64,000 nt of DNA from Verrucomicrobiota bacterium. Its GTDB lineage: Bacteria > Verrucomicrobiota > Verrucomicrobiia > Limisphaerales > J093. The stretch spans positions 744,001-808,000 of the forward strand of contig JADJWF010000011.1 in the NCBI GenBank assembly GCA_016716505.1, in the 5' to 3' direction. The position numbers and the translations under genes were made by a program. Positions within the stretch are counted from its first letter, which is position 1. The number at the start of each line of letters is the position of its first letter. Below, piece by piece: positions 26,990 through 35,314 of the stretch. Under the pieces are notes generated by a model. That model made no database searches and had not been told where the DNA came from. It saw only the letters and a list, made by a program, of their open reading frames with translations.

Positions 26990-27194
26990 GGTCATGGCCT
27001 GGAAGTGCCGCGACGGCCGGGCCGCCCGCCCCGCAACCCGAGGAGCCACCGGCGGCATCTGGGCGCTTTACCCTCACCCGCGTCCCGCGCTACTCTCCCC
27101 GCGTCTCGAAAACGACGAATGATCTAGCCACCCTGAACACCATTTGATTTCGCGCAGCTTCGGCTGCTGTCCGCATCGAAACCTGGAAATTTCG

Positions 27195-27255
27195 CACAGA
27201 GGACAGCGCTCGACGCGCGCCCCACCGGGGGCGCGCCGAAAGCGTTCCTCTGTGG
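27195..27255. repeat. Long imperfect hairpin upstream of the type III R-M genes
   Basis: An outer 9-bp arm (CACAGAGGA / TCCTCTGTG) encloses an inner GC stem (GCGCGCCCC around a 3-base loop, then GGGGCGCGC). It sits in the 389-base gap between the radical SAM gene and mod. It may be a structured leader, a palindromic repeat, or an island-boundary feature. Nothing else recognisable was seen in 26990-27194. Confidence 0.6.
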
Positions 27256-27276
27256 GCCCTCCAGGTGCCTGATGCG

Positions 27277-27302
27277 GGACGCAAGTAAGTGCGTCCCTTT
27301 TC
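27277..27302 (+). terminator. Terminator-like hairpin in front of mod
   Basis: GGGACGCA and TGCGTCCC form an 8-bp stem around AGTAAG and are followed by TTTT. It could end transcription from the radical SAM gene 290 bases upstream, or act as an attenuator in the leader of mod, which starts 77 bases downstream. Confidence 0.5.
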
Positions 27303-27378
27303 TGTTTCAGGCGTCGGAGTTCCCACGGAGGACAGTTCCCCGACAGCCGGCTGATTCGCGCGCGAGCGAACTCAGCCC

Positions 27379-30300
27379 ATGCCACGCCTCAAGGGAGAAT
27401 CTGGCGCGCGCCCGCCGGCCAACGGCGGCGAACCGGTCGCCAGCTACAAACATCCTGCCAAGCGGAAGAACCTCCCTCCCGCCGGCCTCGAAGCCCAGGG
27501 CGTCCTCTCCGAGGCGCCCCGGCTCCGCTACGAATACAATCCACACCTCCCGCCCGTCCTCCGCAGCGCGCCGCCCACGCCGCCCGAAAAGCGGCAGAGG
27601 ACTGCCGCAATCCAAGACGATTTGCGCGGTTCGGGATCGTCGGATGGTTCGCCAGCTTTTGGACTGCGCCAGTCCTCTGGCGCTTTTCCCGGCGACGCCC
27701 AGAGCACCGACCAGCTCCCTGAACTACTCGCCACCGCCCGCCAGCGCGCCCTCACCGACGTCGAGGCCCGCCTCCTCGCCGACGCCCTCCGCCGCCACGA
27801 GCCGTGGCTCGAATGGAGCGGGAAGCGGGAAAAGCCGTGGTTCGAGGTCGAGCCAGTCGCGCTGCACATGCACGAGCGCGTGTCCACGCAGGCCATCCTG
27901 CGCGTGCTGGCCCGCGAGGATGTCGAGCGCGACCTCTTTGCCGATCCGCAGCACGACTACGCCCGCGCCGTGCAGTTCTATCAGCACGACGTGGATTGGG
28001 CGAACCGAATGATCCTCGGCGACTCGCTGCAGGTCATGGCCAGCCTCGCCCGGCGCGAAGACCTCGCCGGCAAGGTCCAGATGATCTACATGGACCCGCC
28101 CTACGGCATCAGATTCTCCTCCAACTTCCAGCCGCAACTCGGCCAGCGCGACGTGAAAGACCGCGAGCAGGACCTCACCCGCGAGCCGGAAATGGTCAAA
28201 GCCTACCGCGACACCTGGACCCTCGGCATCCACTCCTACCTCGCCTACCTGCGCGACCGGCTCATCCTCGCCCGCGAACTCCTCGCCGACTCCGGCAGCA
28301 TCTTCGTGCAAATCAGCGATGAAAATCTCCATCGCGTGCGGTGTGTGATGGATGAGGTGTTTGGGCCAACGAACGCCGTCGCGGTAGTCACGGTCGTCAA
28401 AACTTCAGCCCAGGAAGACAACCTCCTACCAAGCGTCTGCGACTATCTACTCTGGTATGCACGCGACGTTACAAAGCTCAAATACCGACAGACTTGGGTG
28501 GAAAAGACGGAAGGAGATGCTGGGACGTCGGAATACAATCGGGTGGAACTGCCCGACTGTATTCGCCGAAAGATGAGCGATGAGGAAGGGGAGTCATGGG
28601 CTGGACTGCCGGAGCGATCGCGGCCGTATCGTCAAGACAACATCGTCTCGCAACGGCCGCCTGGAGACTTTCCGGTTGAATTTGAAGGCGAAATGTATCG
28701 GCCAATCACCGGGTACTGGAAAAGCGGAATCGAAGGCATCAATCGCCTCATCAAGGCCGGGCGACTTGAGAAGCGGGGAAAGATGCTGAGCTACGTTCGC
28801 TTCTTTCACGACTTCCCTGTCCGGCCGATTGCAAACTTCTGGTCTGACCTTCGCTTCTCTAGTCGCTCCGAGGACAAGGCTTACGTAGTTCAGACTGCAG
28901 CTAAAGTCATTCAGCGCTGCCTGCTGATGACCACCGACCCCGGCGACCTCGTGCTGGACCCGACGTGCGGGAGCGGGACGACGGCGTATGTGGCCGAGCA
29001 GTGGGGCCGGCGCTGGATCACCATAGACACCAGCCGCGTGGCCCTGGCCCTGGCCAAGCACCGGCTCATGACGGCGAAGTTCGATTACTACCAGCTCCGC
29101 CCGTTGAACGCCGAGGACCTGGCGCGCAACCCGCACGGCACGTGGTTGAGCGGGGATGCCCTCGCCACACCGCACGAAAAGCGGCAGGGGACTGCCGCAC
29201 TCCAAAACGCTTCGCGTGGCTCGGGAGCGCCGGACGATGCGCCAGCTTTTGGACTGCGCCAGTCCTCTGGCGCTTTGGCGGAGGACGTTCCCCTGTCAGC
29301 GAATGTCCCCACTGGTGCCGCCGCATCCGCCGAACAGCGGCAGGGGACTGCCGCACTCCAAAACGCTTCGCGTGGCTCGGGAGCGCCGGACGATGCGCCA
29401 GCTTTTGGACTGCGCCAGTCCTCTGGCGCTTTGGCGGAGGACGTTCCCCTGTCAGCGAATGTCCCCACCGGTGCCGCCGCATCCGCCGAACAGCGGCAGG
29501 GGACTACCGCACTCCAAAACGCTTCGCGTGGCTTGGGAGCGCCGGACGATGCGCCAGCTTTTGGACTGCGCCAGTCCTCTGGCGCTTTGGCGGAGGACGT
29601 TCCCCTTTCAGCGAATGTCCCCACCGGTGCCGCCGCATCCGCCGAACAGCGGCAGGGGACTGCCGCACTCCAAAACGCTTCGCGTGGCTTGGGAGCGCCG
29701 GTCGATGCGCCAGCTTTTGGACTGCGCCAGTCCTCTGGCGCTTTTCCCACGGGCAGATACACCTTCCAGTGCAAGACAGTGCCGCACATCACGCTCAAGA
29801 GTATCGCTCGCAACACGTCGCTCGATCCCATCTTCGCCAAACACGAGCCGATCCTCGCGGAGAAGCTGGCGGAGTTGAACCGCCGATTGACGCAGATGGG
29901 CGCAGATGAAGGACGGAGGCTGAGAGAGAAGCTGGTGGAAAAACTCATCGCCAAACACCGCGAGCAGGGCGCGAACGCCGTGACGGACGCCGACCAGCGC
30001 CGCTGGCTGTTGCCCGGCACCCATCCGGGCCTGATCCGGTCTTTCCCCGCCCGCGCCCCGCTCAAGGGTGTGACACCCAAACAGGCCAAGGCGTATCAGG
30101 ACGCCATCCCCGCCGGCGCTTGGAAGGAATGGCAGGTGCCCTTCGACACCGACCCCGATTGGCCGCAGCCGTTGCAGGAGGCGCTCACCGCCTACCGCGC
30201 CGCGTGGCGGGCGAAGATGGACGAGGTGAATGCCTGCATCGCCGCCAACGCGGAGATGGAGGAGCTGGTGGACAAGCCGGAGGTCGTGAAGGGCGTGGTC

Positions 30301-31239
30301 CGCGTGAGCGGCCCGTTCTCGATGGAGGGCGTCATCGCCATCGAGGACGGCCTGGACACGCCCATCGGCGGCGCGCCGGAGGAGGACCTAGACACGTTCG
30401 AGGGCGACGCGGCGGTTCAGAACGCCGAAGCCCACCTGGACAGGATTCTCCGCCTGCTCAAGGCCAGCGGCGTGGATTTCCCCGGCAACCGGAACATGAA
30501 GTTCGCCCGGCTGGACCCGCTCACCGGCGCGTCGCTCATCCACGCGGAGGGCGAGTGGATCAACGGTGACAAAAAGGAGCGGCTCGTTGCCGTCAGCATC
30601 GGCCCGGAGGTCGGCAACCTGACGGCGATGCAGGTCGAGGATGTCATCCGCTCCGCCAACCGCCGGGGCTACGACGACGTGGTGTTCGCGGCGTTTGGCT
30701 TCGATGCGGCGGCGCAGGACGCCATCGAGAGCGGCAGCCATCCGAAACTGCGCCTGCACCTGGCCTTGATCCGCCCGGACGTGGCGATGGGCGACCTGCT
30801 CAAAACCCAGCCCGGCAGCCAGCTTTTCACCGTGTTCAGCGCGCCGCGCGTGAAAGGGCCGGAGCGGCAGACGGACGGCGAATTCGTCGTCGAGGTCGAG
30901 GGCATGGACGTGTATGACCCGGTGAGCAACACGCTCTTCCCGACAGACAAGGAGCGCATTGCCGCGTGGTTCCTGGACACGGATTACGACGGGCGGACGT
31001 TCTGCATCTGCCAGGCGTTTTTCCCGGACCGGAGCAAATGGGACAAGCTCGCGCGGGCGCTGGGGGACGTGGGCGCGGTGGAGGAAGGGGCCTTCGACCG
31101 GCTCAGCGGCCTCCGCAGCCTGCCCTTCCCGCGTCCGGCCCGGCTCAAGCCCGGCGCGCTGTGGCGCGTGGCGGTGAAGATCATTGACCCGCGGGGCAAC
31201 GAAGGGTTGCGGGTGGTGACGATGGAGGGCGGGAAGTGA
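27379..31239 (+). CDS. mod: Type III restriction-modification DNA methyltransferase (Mod) carrying in-frame repeats
   Basis: A 1286-residue methyltransferase, much longer than classical Mod proteins (~650). The catalytic motif DPPYGI is at about residue 239 and the SAM-binding motif LDPTCGSGTTAYVAE at about 527; this order marks a beta-class amino-methyltransferase. Between these lies the target recognition region, whose local base composition is noticeably less GC-rich (about 28330-28910). Residues ~70-103 and ~601-791 are encoded by REP-like palindromic repeats, the second block being a four-fold 52-residue repeat. The rest (from ~792) resembles the long C-terminal domain of large Mod proteins paired with DEAD-box Res. 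The res gene follows after a RAYT insertion. Confidence 0.92.
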   Translation: MPRLKGESGARPPANGGEPVASYKHPAKRKNLPPAGLEAQGVLSEAPRLRYEYNPHLPPVLRSAPPTPPEKRQRTAAIQDDLRGSGSSDGSPAFGLRQSSGAFPGDAQSTDQLPELLATARQRALTDVEARLLADALRRHEPWLEWSGKREKPWFEVEPVALHMHERVSTQAILRVLAREDVERDLFADPQHDYARAVQFYQHDVDWANRMILGDSLQVMASLARREDLAGKVQMIYMDPPYGIRFSSNFQPQLGQRDVKDREQDLTREPEMVKAYRDTWTLGIHSYLAYLRDRLILARELLADSGSIFVQISDENLHRVRCVMDEVFGPTNAVAVVTVVKTSAQEDNLLPSVCDYLLWYARDVTKLKYRQTWVEKTEGDAGTSEYNRVELPDCIRRKMSDEEGESWAGLPERSRPYRQDNIVSQRPPGDFPVEFEGEMYRPITGYWKSGIEGINRLIKAGRLEKRGKMLSYVRFFHDFPVRPIANFWSDLRFSSRSEDKAYVVQTAAKVIQRCLLMTTDPGDLVLDPTCGSGTTAYVAEQWGRRWITIDTSRVALALAKHRLMTAKFDYYQLRPLNAEDLARNPHGTWLSGDALATPHEKRQGTAALQNASRGSGAPDDAPAFGLRQSSGALAEDVPLSANVPTGAAASAEQRQGTAALQNASRGSGAPDDAPAFGLRQSSGALAEDVPLSANVPTGAAASAEQRQGTTALQNASRGLGAPDDAPAFGLRQSSGALAEDVPLSANVPTGAAASAEQRQGTAALQNASRGLGAPVDAPAFGLRQSSGAFPTGRYTFQCKTVPHITLKSIARNTSLDPIFAKHEPILAEKLAELNRRLTQMGADEGRRLREKLVEKLIAKHREQGANAVTDADQRRWLLPGTHPGLIRSFPARAPLKGVTPKQAKAYQDAIPAGAWKEWQVPFDTDPDWPQPLQEALTAYRAAWRAKMDEVNACIAANAEMEELVDKPEVVKGVVRVSGPFSMEGVIAIEDGLDTPIGGAPEEDLDTFEGDAAVQNAEAHLDRILRLLKASGVDFPGNRNMKFARLDPLTGASLIHAEGEWINGDKKERLVAVSIGPEVGNLTAMQVEDVIRSANRRGYDDVVFAAFGFDAAAQDAIESGSHPKLRLHLALIRPDVAMGDLLKTQPGSQLFTVFSAPRVKGPERQTDGEFVVEVEGMDVYDPVSNTLFPTDKERIAAWFLDTDYDGRTFCICQAFFPDRSKWDKLARALGDVGAVEEGAFDRLSGLRSLPFPRPARLKPGALWRVAVKIIDPRGNEGLRVVTMEGGK
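27587..27687 (+). repeat. Family A palindromic repeat inside mod (copy A1)
   Basis: A 101-bp unit with two terminal hairpins: GCGGCAG-AGGA-CTGCCGC on the left and GCGCCAG-TCCT-CTGGCGC on the right, each preceded or followed by AAAA/TTTT. The outer 22 bases are inverted copies differing at two positions. It is read through in frame as part of the Mod N-terminus. Confidence 0.85.
29177..29751 (+). repeat. Four-unit tandem array of family A repeats inside mod
   Basis: Units begin at 29181, 29337, 29493 and 29649, exactly 156 bp (52 codons) apart, so the frame is kept. Each unit is a family A palindrome (about 100 bp) plus a 56-bp spacer. Units are nearly identical, differing by a few substitutions (for example G/A in the left stem of unit 3, C/T in spacers), implying recent expansion. 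The encoded peptide unit runs from RQGTAALQNASRGSGAP to NVPTGAAASAEQ. Confidence 0.92.
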
Positions 31240-31251
31240 ATGGGTGCGCGA

Positions 31252-31352
31252 AGGAGCGGCAGAGAACTGCCGCAGTCCAAGACGCTTTGCGTGGTCCGGG
31301 GGCGTCGGATGTTGCGCCAGCTTTTGGACTGCGCCAGCCCTCTGGCGCTTTT
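31252..31352 (+). repeat. Family A palindromic repeat between mod and the RAYT gene (copy A6)
   Basis: Same layout as the copies inside mod: left hairpin with GCGGCAG...CTGCCGC, central GCCAGCTTTTGGACT, right hairpin GCGCCAG-CCCT-CTGGCGC, ending TTTT. It begins 13 bases after the mod stop and ends 12 bases before the stop of the minus-strand RAYT gene. Confidence 0.9.
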
Positions 31353-31364
31353 CCGCCGGCACGC

Positions 31365-31934
31365 TCACCACTCCGGCGCAACCTCAAAATCGTCGCTCAC
31401 CTGAACCCCATCCACCTTGAAGCGATAGATGGATTTCACCATCGCTGCGGAAGCCTCGCGCTCGAACCATGCCGCCGAGCACCACGGATACTGATTGGCC
31501 ACCGGCACCAGTCCATGCCTCACCGCGTTCTGATGGACATAATTCAAACGCGCCAAATGGGATTTCTGGTAGGTCAGCCGCGTCTCCCAAAAGTTGAACC
31601 ACACCTGCCGGCCCGGCGTGTTGTCGAGCTTGTTGACCCACTCAGCGGTCTTGACGTGCAGCACGCTCAACATGTCGGAGAGATTGGAAGCATCAGGGGC
31701 ATCGGCCGGCGAATGCGCGACAAAGTGGTAGTGGTTGGAGAACACCGCCCACGCCTCAAGTTCCCAACCGAAATCCCGCGCCACCGTGAGCAAACCACGA
31801 TGCAGAACGCGGAGACGCTCCCAGCCGCGGAAGTGATGCGCTTTGTGGAGCGTGCTGGCCGTGAGGAAATACGTGCCGCGCACACTGACTTGGTGCGTAG
31901 GCGCGTGCGGCCAAGGCGTGCGAGGCTCGGGCAT
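31365..31934 (-). CDS. REP-associated tyrosine transposase (RAYT), Y1/HUH family
   Basis: A 189-residue single-strand transposase-like protein. The HUH motif is WAVFSNHYHFVAHS, and the catalytic tyrosine candidate lies in the C-terminal helix LNYVHQNAVRHGLVPVANQYPWCSAAW, typical of RAYT/TnpA_REP proteins of the IS200/IS605 superfamily. ATG 31934 is chosen; upstream sequence in this frame only translates repeat A7. It lies antisense between mod and res and is bracketed by family A repeats in the same orientation, which are its likely substrates. Confidence 0.88.
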   Translation of the reverse strand: MPEPRTPWPHAPTHQVSVRGTYFLTASTLHKAHHFRGWERLRVLHRGLLTVARDFGWELEAWAVFSNHYHFVAHSPADAPDASNLSDMLSVLHVKTAEWVNKLDNTPGRQVWFNFWETRLTYQKSHLARLNYVHQNAVRHGLVPVANQYPWCSAAWFEREASAAMVKSIYRFKVDGVQVSDDFEVAPEW

Positions 31935-31979
31935 GAGCGGAGGGTAGCAACTGGTTTTGTCGGGTGCGAGTCGCATTGG

Positions 31980-32079
31980 AAAAGCGGCAGAGGACTGCCG
32001 CACTCCAAGACGCTTCGCGCGGTTCGGGGGCGTCGGATGGTGCGCCAGCTTTTGGACTGCGCCAGCCCTCTGGCGCTTT
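31980..32079 (+). repeat. Family A palindromic repeat between the RAYT gene and res (copy A7)
   Basis: Begins AAAAGCGGCAGAGGACTGCC and ends CTGGCGCTTT, in the same orientation as the copy on the other side of the RAYT gene. It ends directly before the res ribosome-binding site (GGAGG, 32081-32085), so it lies in the res 5' leader and its hairpins may affect res expression. Confidence 0.9.
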
Positions 32080-32091
32080 GGGAGGTCTGCC

Positions 32092-35000
32092 ATGCCTGAC
32101 GAACAAATCCCCATCCAGCCAGTCGAAAACCCGATCCTCTGCTCGCCCTACCGCGAGCCCGACCAGCATTGGCTTTACGACACAAAAACGGGCATCCCAT
32201 CGAAGGCGCCCGGACGCCGACCGGCGAGCTACTGGTTCAAGACCGAGCGCACCGGCAGCGCGCAGATGTCGTTCCTGGCAGAAGAGGAGCGCGACGACCT
32301 CCCGCTGGTGAACGCTCTGCGGGAGGACGTGAAGCGGTGGCGGGGGGCCGGCTGGGAGAACGCGAGCGAGACCACGAAAAAGTTGCTGCGGCACTGGTGG
32401 CGGGAGGACCGCGCGCGGCGCCTGTTCTTCTGCCAGATCGAAGCGGTGGAGACGATCATCTATCTCCGCGAGATTCTGGCGCAGGGCAAAAGGCCGCGCT
32501 GGACGCCGCAGTTGACCTTGGCCGAATTTGAAACGCTGTGTCGGGGCGAAAACCCGCGCCCGCACCAATGGGTGGCCAAGGTCGCCCAGCACCCCAAACT
32601 GGCGGACCTCCCGAACGAGCCGGGGCGCAAGCCGATCCCCCGTTACGCCTGCAAGATGGCCACCGGCAGCGGCAAGACGGTGGTGATGGCCATGCTCATT
32701 GCGTGGGCGTTCTGCAATCGCGGCACCAAGCCCGGCGACCCGCGCTTCCCGCGCCGCGCCCTGGTGGTCTGTCCCAATCTCACCATCAAGGAGCGGCTCA
32801 CCGTGCTGCGCCCCGGCGACCCAGGCAGCTACTTCGAGAAGTTTGATCTGGTGCCCACGCCGCTGCGTCCCGAACTGGCCAAGGGCAAGGTGCTGGTCAC
32901 GAACTGGCACTGGCTGGCGCCGGAGCCGGAGACGCAAAACGTCGGCGGCGCGCCCATCGTCCGGCTGGGCGCGGAGAGTGACGAGGCTTTTGCCCGTGGC
33001 CGCCTGGGCGATCTGTGGGACGAGGAGCCGCTCCTGGTGCTCAATGACGAGGGCCACCACGCCTACCGTCCCGCCCCGGTCCGTGAAGATGAAAAGCTCA
33101 CCGCGGCGGAAAAGGCCGAGCGCGAGGAAGCCACGGTCTGGGTGTCCGGGCTGGACAAAATCAACGCCGCCTGCGGCATCGCGCTGTGCGTGGATTTGTC
33201 GGCCACCCCGTTCTACCTCCACGGCAGCGGCTACCCCGAAGGCTCACCCTTTCCGTGGATTGTCAGCGACTTCTCGCTGGTGGACGCCATCGAGAGCGGC
33301 ATCACCAAGATTCCGCGGCTGCCGGCGATGGACAACACGGGCCGGCCCGACCCGAAGTATTTCAAGCTCTGGGAGCACATCACGCGCGATCTCAAGGCGG
33401 GGGAGAAGCTGGCCGGCGGCAAGCCCAAGCCGGAGGTGGCTTATCGGCGGGCGGAGGACGCCCTGCTCACGCTGGCGGGCCAGTGGCGGGAGCGCTTTGA
33501 CCTCATCCGCGCCGCCGCGCCGGGGCAGGACCGCACGCCGCCGGTGATGATCGTCGTCTGCGACAACACCGATCTCGCGGAGCACTTTCACCGGATGATT
33601 TCCGGGGAGGAGACGGTTGAAGCCGAGGCGGCGGAGGCGGACGAAGACGACGAGGATTCGCCGAAGCGGAAGAAGAAGGCCAGGGCCCAGAAGCGCTACG
33701 GCAACGGCCTGGCGGGCTTCCCGGAGTTGTGGAACCACCCGGGCGAGGAGGTCACGCTGCGGATTGACTCGGACCTGCTGGCGGCGGCGGAGAGCGAGGA
33801 TCCCAAGGCGACCCGCAAGGAAGCGGCGGAGGAGTTGCGCCGGATCGTGTCCACGGTCGGGCGCGTGGGCGAGCCGGGCGAGCGCATCCGCTGCGTGGTC
33901 AGCGTGAACATGCTCAGCGAGGGCTGGGACGCGAACAACGTGACGCACATCCTCGGCCTGCGGGCCTTCGGCAGCCAGTTGCTCTGCGAACAGGTCGTCG
34001 GGCGCGGCCTGCGGCGGATGGATTACACGCCGGACCCGAAAACGGGCCTGCTGACGGCGGAATACGTGGACATCTTCGGCGTGCCGTTCTCGCTGATTCC
34101 CTTCAAGGGACGCGAACCGGGGAAAGGCCCGCCGCCGGAGGACCGGCCCAAGAACGAAGTGCTGGCGCTGCCCGAGCGGGCGCACTTGGAAATCCGTTTT
34201 CCCAACGTCGAGGGCTACGTGGTTTCGCTCCAGCGAAACCTGGTGAAGTGCGACGTGGCCGGCGTAGAGCGCATCGGCCTGGATCCCTGGAGCGTGCCCA
34301 CGGCGGCGTTCGTGCGCCCGCAGGTGGGTTATCAACTCGGGCACCCGGGCAAGCACGGCGGGTTTGGGTTTGAGGTGGTGGACCGGCGGGCCTACTACGA
34401 CTCGGTGCATCCGCAGACCATCGAGTTTGAAATCGCCCGGGAGATCGTCCGCACGCTCACCGAAGCGGCGCATCCGGGGCGGGAGAAGCTTTGCCGCGCC
34501 AGCCGGAGCGCGTTGTTCCCGCAGGTGCTGCGCATCGTGCAGCGTTACGTGCGCGAGCGGGTCGAGTTCAATGGTCTGCATCCCTGCGAGATCGGCCTGC
34601 AGACATACGCCCAGCGCATCGTCGGGTTGCTCACCGCCGCCATCACGCCCGACGACACGCAGGGCGAGGCGCCGATGCTGCCGCGCTTGAACCGCTACCA
34701 GCCCATCGGCAGCACGGCGAGAGTCCATTTCAAGACGGTCAAGCCGGTGGTCGCCACGGTGGCGAGCCATCTGAACTACGTGGCCTGCGACACCGATTCA
34801 TGGGAACAGGCGGCGGTGTTCCAACTGGAATCGCTTGCAAAGGAAGGCGTGGTGGCCTGCTACGCGCGCAACGACCGGCTGGAGTTCAACCTCCCCTACG
34901 AACTGTTCGGCCAGACGCATGCCTACGAGCCGGACTTCATCGTCCGGCTGGCGGACGGCCGAAACGTGGTGCTGGAGATCAAGGGCCAGGCGCGCGGCGA

Positions 35001-35271
35001 CACGGACGCCAAGCACGAGGCCGCGCGGCGCTGGGTGCGCGCGGTGAATCACTGGGGCCGGCTGGGGCAGTGGGAATTTCTTGTCTGCCGGGATCCCCAG
35101 AAGCTCGGGGCGAGCCTGCGCGGGTTGCTGGCCGACAAAGCCGCTCAGACTGTGCCGACCACCCGCTGGCACCACGGGCGGGAGCGGTTGCAGACGTTGC
35201 AGACGGAGAGCATCACGGGCACTTCGACGAGGACGCCCAACGACCTGAACCCAACCTGCCCCGTCGAATGA
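32092..35271 (+). CDS. res: Type III restriction endonuclease subunit (Res), DEAD/DEAH helicase-nuclease
   Basis: A 1059-residue SF2 helicase-nuclease. Walker A is ATGSGKT (about 190-196), the DEAH-type box is NDEGHH (~318), motif III is LSATPF, and motifs V/VI are SEGWDANNVTHILGLRAF and QVVGRGLRR. The nuclease core near residues 943-964 is PDF...EIKGQ of the PD-(D/E)xK type. ATG 32092 has GGAGG six bases upstream; longer frames upstream only translate repeat A7. The last ~37 residues are read antisense across a fragment of an arsenite-permease gene, so the natural C-terminus may have been altered. It cleaves DNA in complex with Mod. Confidence 0.94.
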   Translation: MPDEQIPIQPVENPILCSPYREPDQHWLYDTKTGIPSKAPGRRPASYWFKTERTGSAQMSFLAEEERDDLPLVNALREDVKRWRGAGWENASETTKKLLRHWWREDRARRLFFCQIEAVETIIYLREILAQGKRPRWTPQLTLAEFETLCRGENPRPHQWVAKVAQHPKLADLPNEPGRKPIPRYACKMATGSGKTVVMAMLIAWAFCNRGTKPGDPRFPRRALVVCPNLTIKERLTVLRPGDPGSYFEKFDLVPTPLRPELAKGKVLVTNWHWLAPEPETQNVGGAPIVRLGAESDEAFARGRLGDLWDEEPLLVLNDEGHHAYRPAPVREDEKLTAAEKAEREEATVWVSGLDKINAACGIALCVDLSATPFYLHGSGYPEGSPFPWIVSDFSLVDAIESGITKIPRLPAMDNTGRPDPKYFKLWEHITRDLKAGEKLAGGKPKPEVAYRRAEDALLTLAGQWRERFDLIRAAAPGQDRTPPVMIVVCDNTDLAEHFHRMISGEETVEAEAAEADEDDEDSPKRKKKARAQKRYGNGLAGFPELWNHPGEEVTLRIDSDLLAAAESEDPKATRKEAAEELRRIVSTVGRVGEPGERIRCVVSVNMLSEGWDANNVTHILGLRAFGSQLLCEQVVGRGLRRMDYTPDPKTGLLTAEYVDIFGVPFSLIPFKGREPGKGPPPEDRPKNEVLALPERAHLEIRFPNVEGYVVSLQRNLVKCDVAGVERIGLDPWSVPTAAFVRPQVGYQLGHPGKHGGFGFEVVDRRAYYDSVHPQTIEFEIAREIVRTLTEAAHPGREKLCRASRSALFPQVLRIVQRYVRERVEFNGLHPCEIGLQTYAQRIVGLLTAAITPDDTQGEAPMLPRLNRYQPIGSTARVHFKTVKPVVATVASHLNYVACDTDSWEQAAVFQLESLAKEGVVACYARNDRLEFNLPYELFGQTHAYEPDFIVRLADGRNVVLEIKGQARGDTDAKHEAARRWVRAVNHWGRLGQWEFLVCRDPQKLGASLRGLLADKAAQTVPTTRWHHGRERLQTLQTESITGTSTRTPNDLNPTCPVE
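35158..35250 (-). repeat. Fragment of an acr3 3' end, direct repeat of 37075-37160
   Basis: On the minus strand this encodes VGVLVEVPVMLSVCNVCNRS and RPWCQRVV before a stop, i.e. the C-terminus of an Acr3 arsenite permease. About 85 bases match the end of the acr3 pseudogene at 37075-37160 in the same orientation, with scattered differences. It lies inside the 3' end of res. The two copies bracket the AAA ATPase/152-residue gene pair. Confidence 0.85.
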
Positions 35272-35314
35272 CGTGGACTCAGGCGAGCCGGTCCGTATGC
35301 TCAAAGGGTCGAGC

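Noticed and set aside
29181..29751. CRISPR-like array
   Set aside because: Units are 156 bp and almost wholly repeated, with no variable spacers, and lie inside a coding frame.
31957..32091. Longer start for res
   Set aside because: The extra 45 codons translate a palindromic repeat; ATG 32092 has GGAGG at good spacing.
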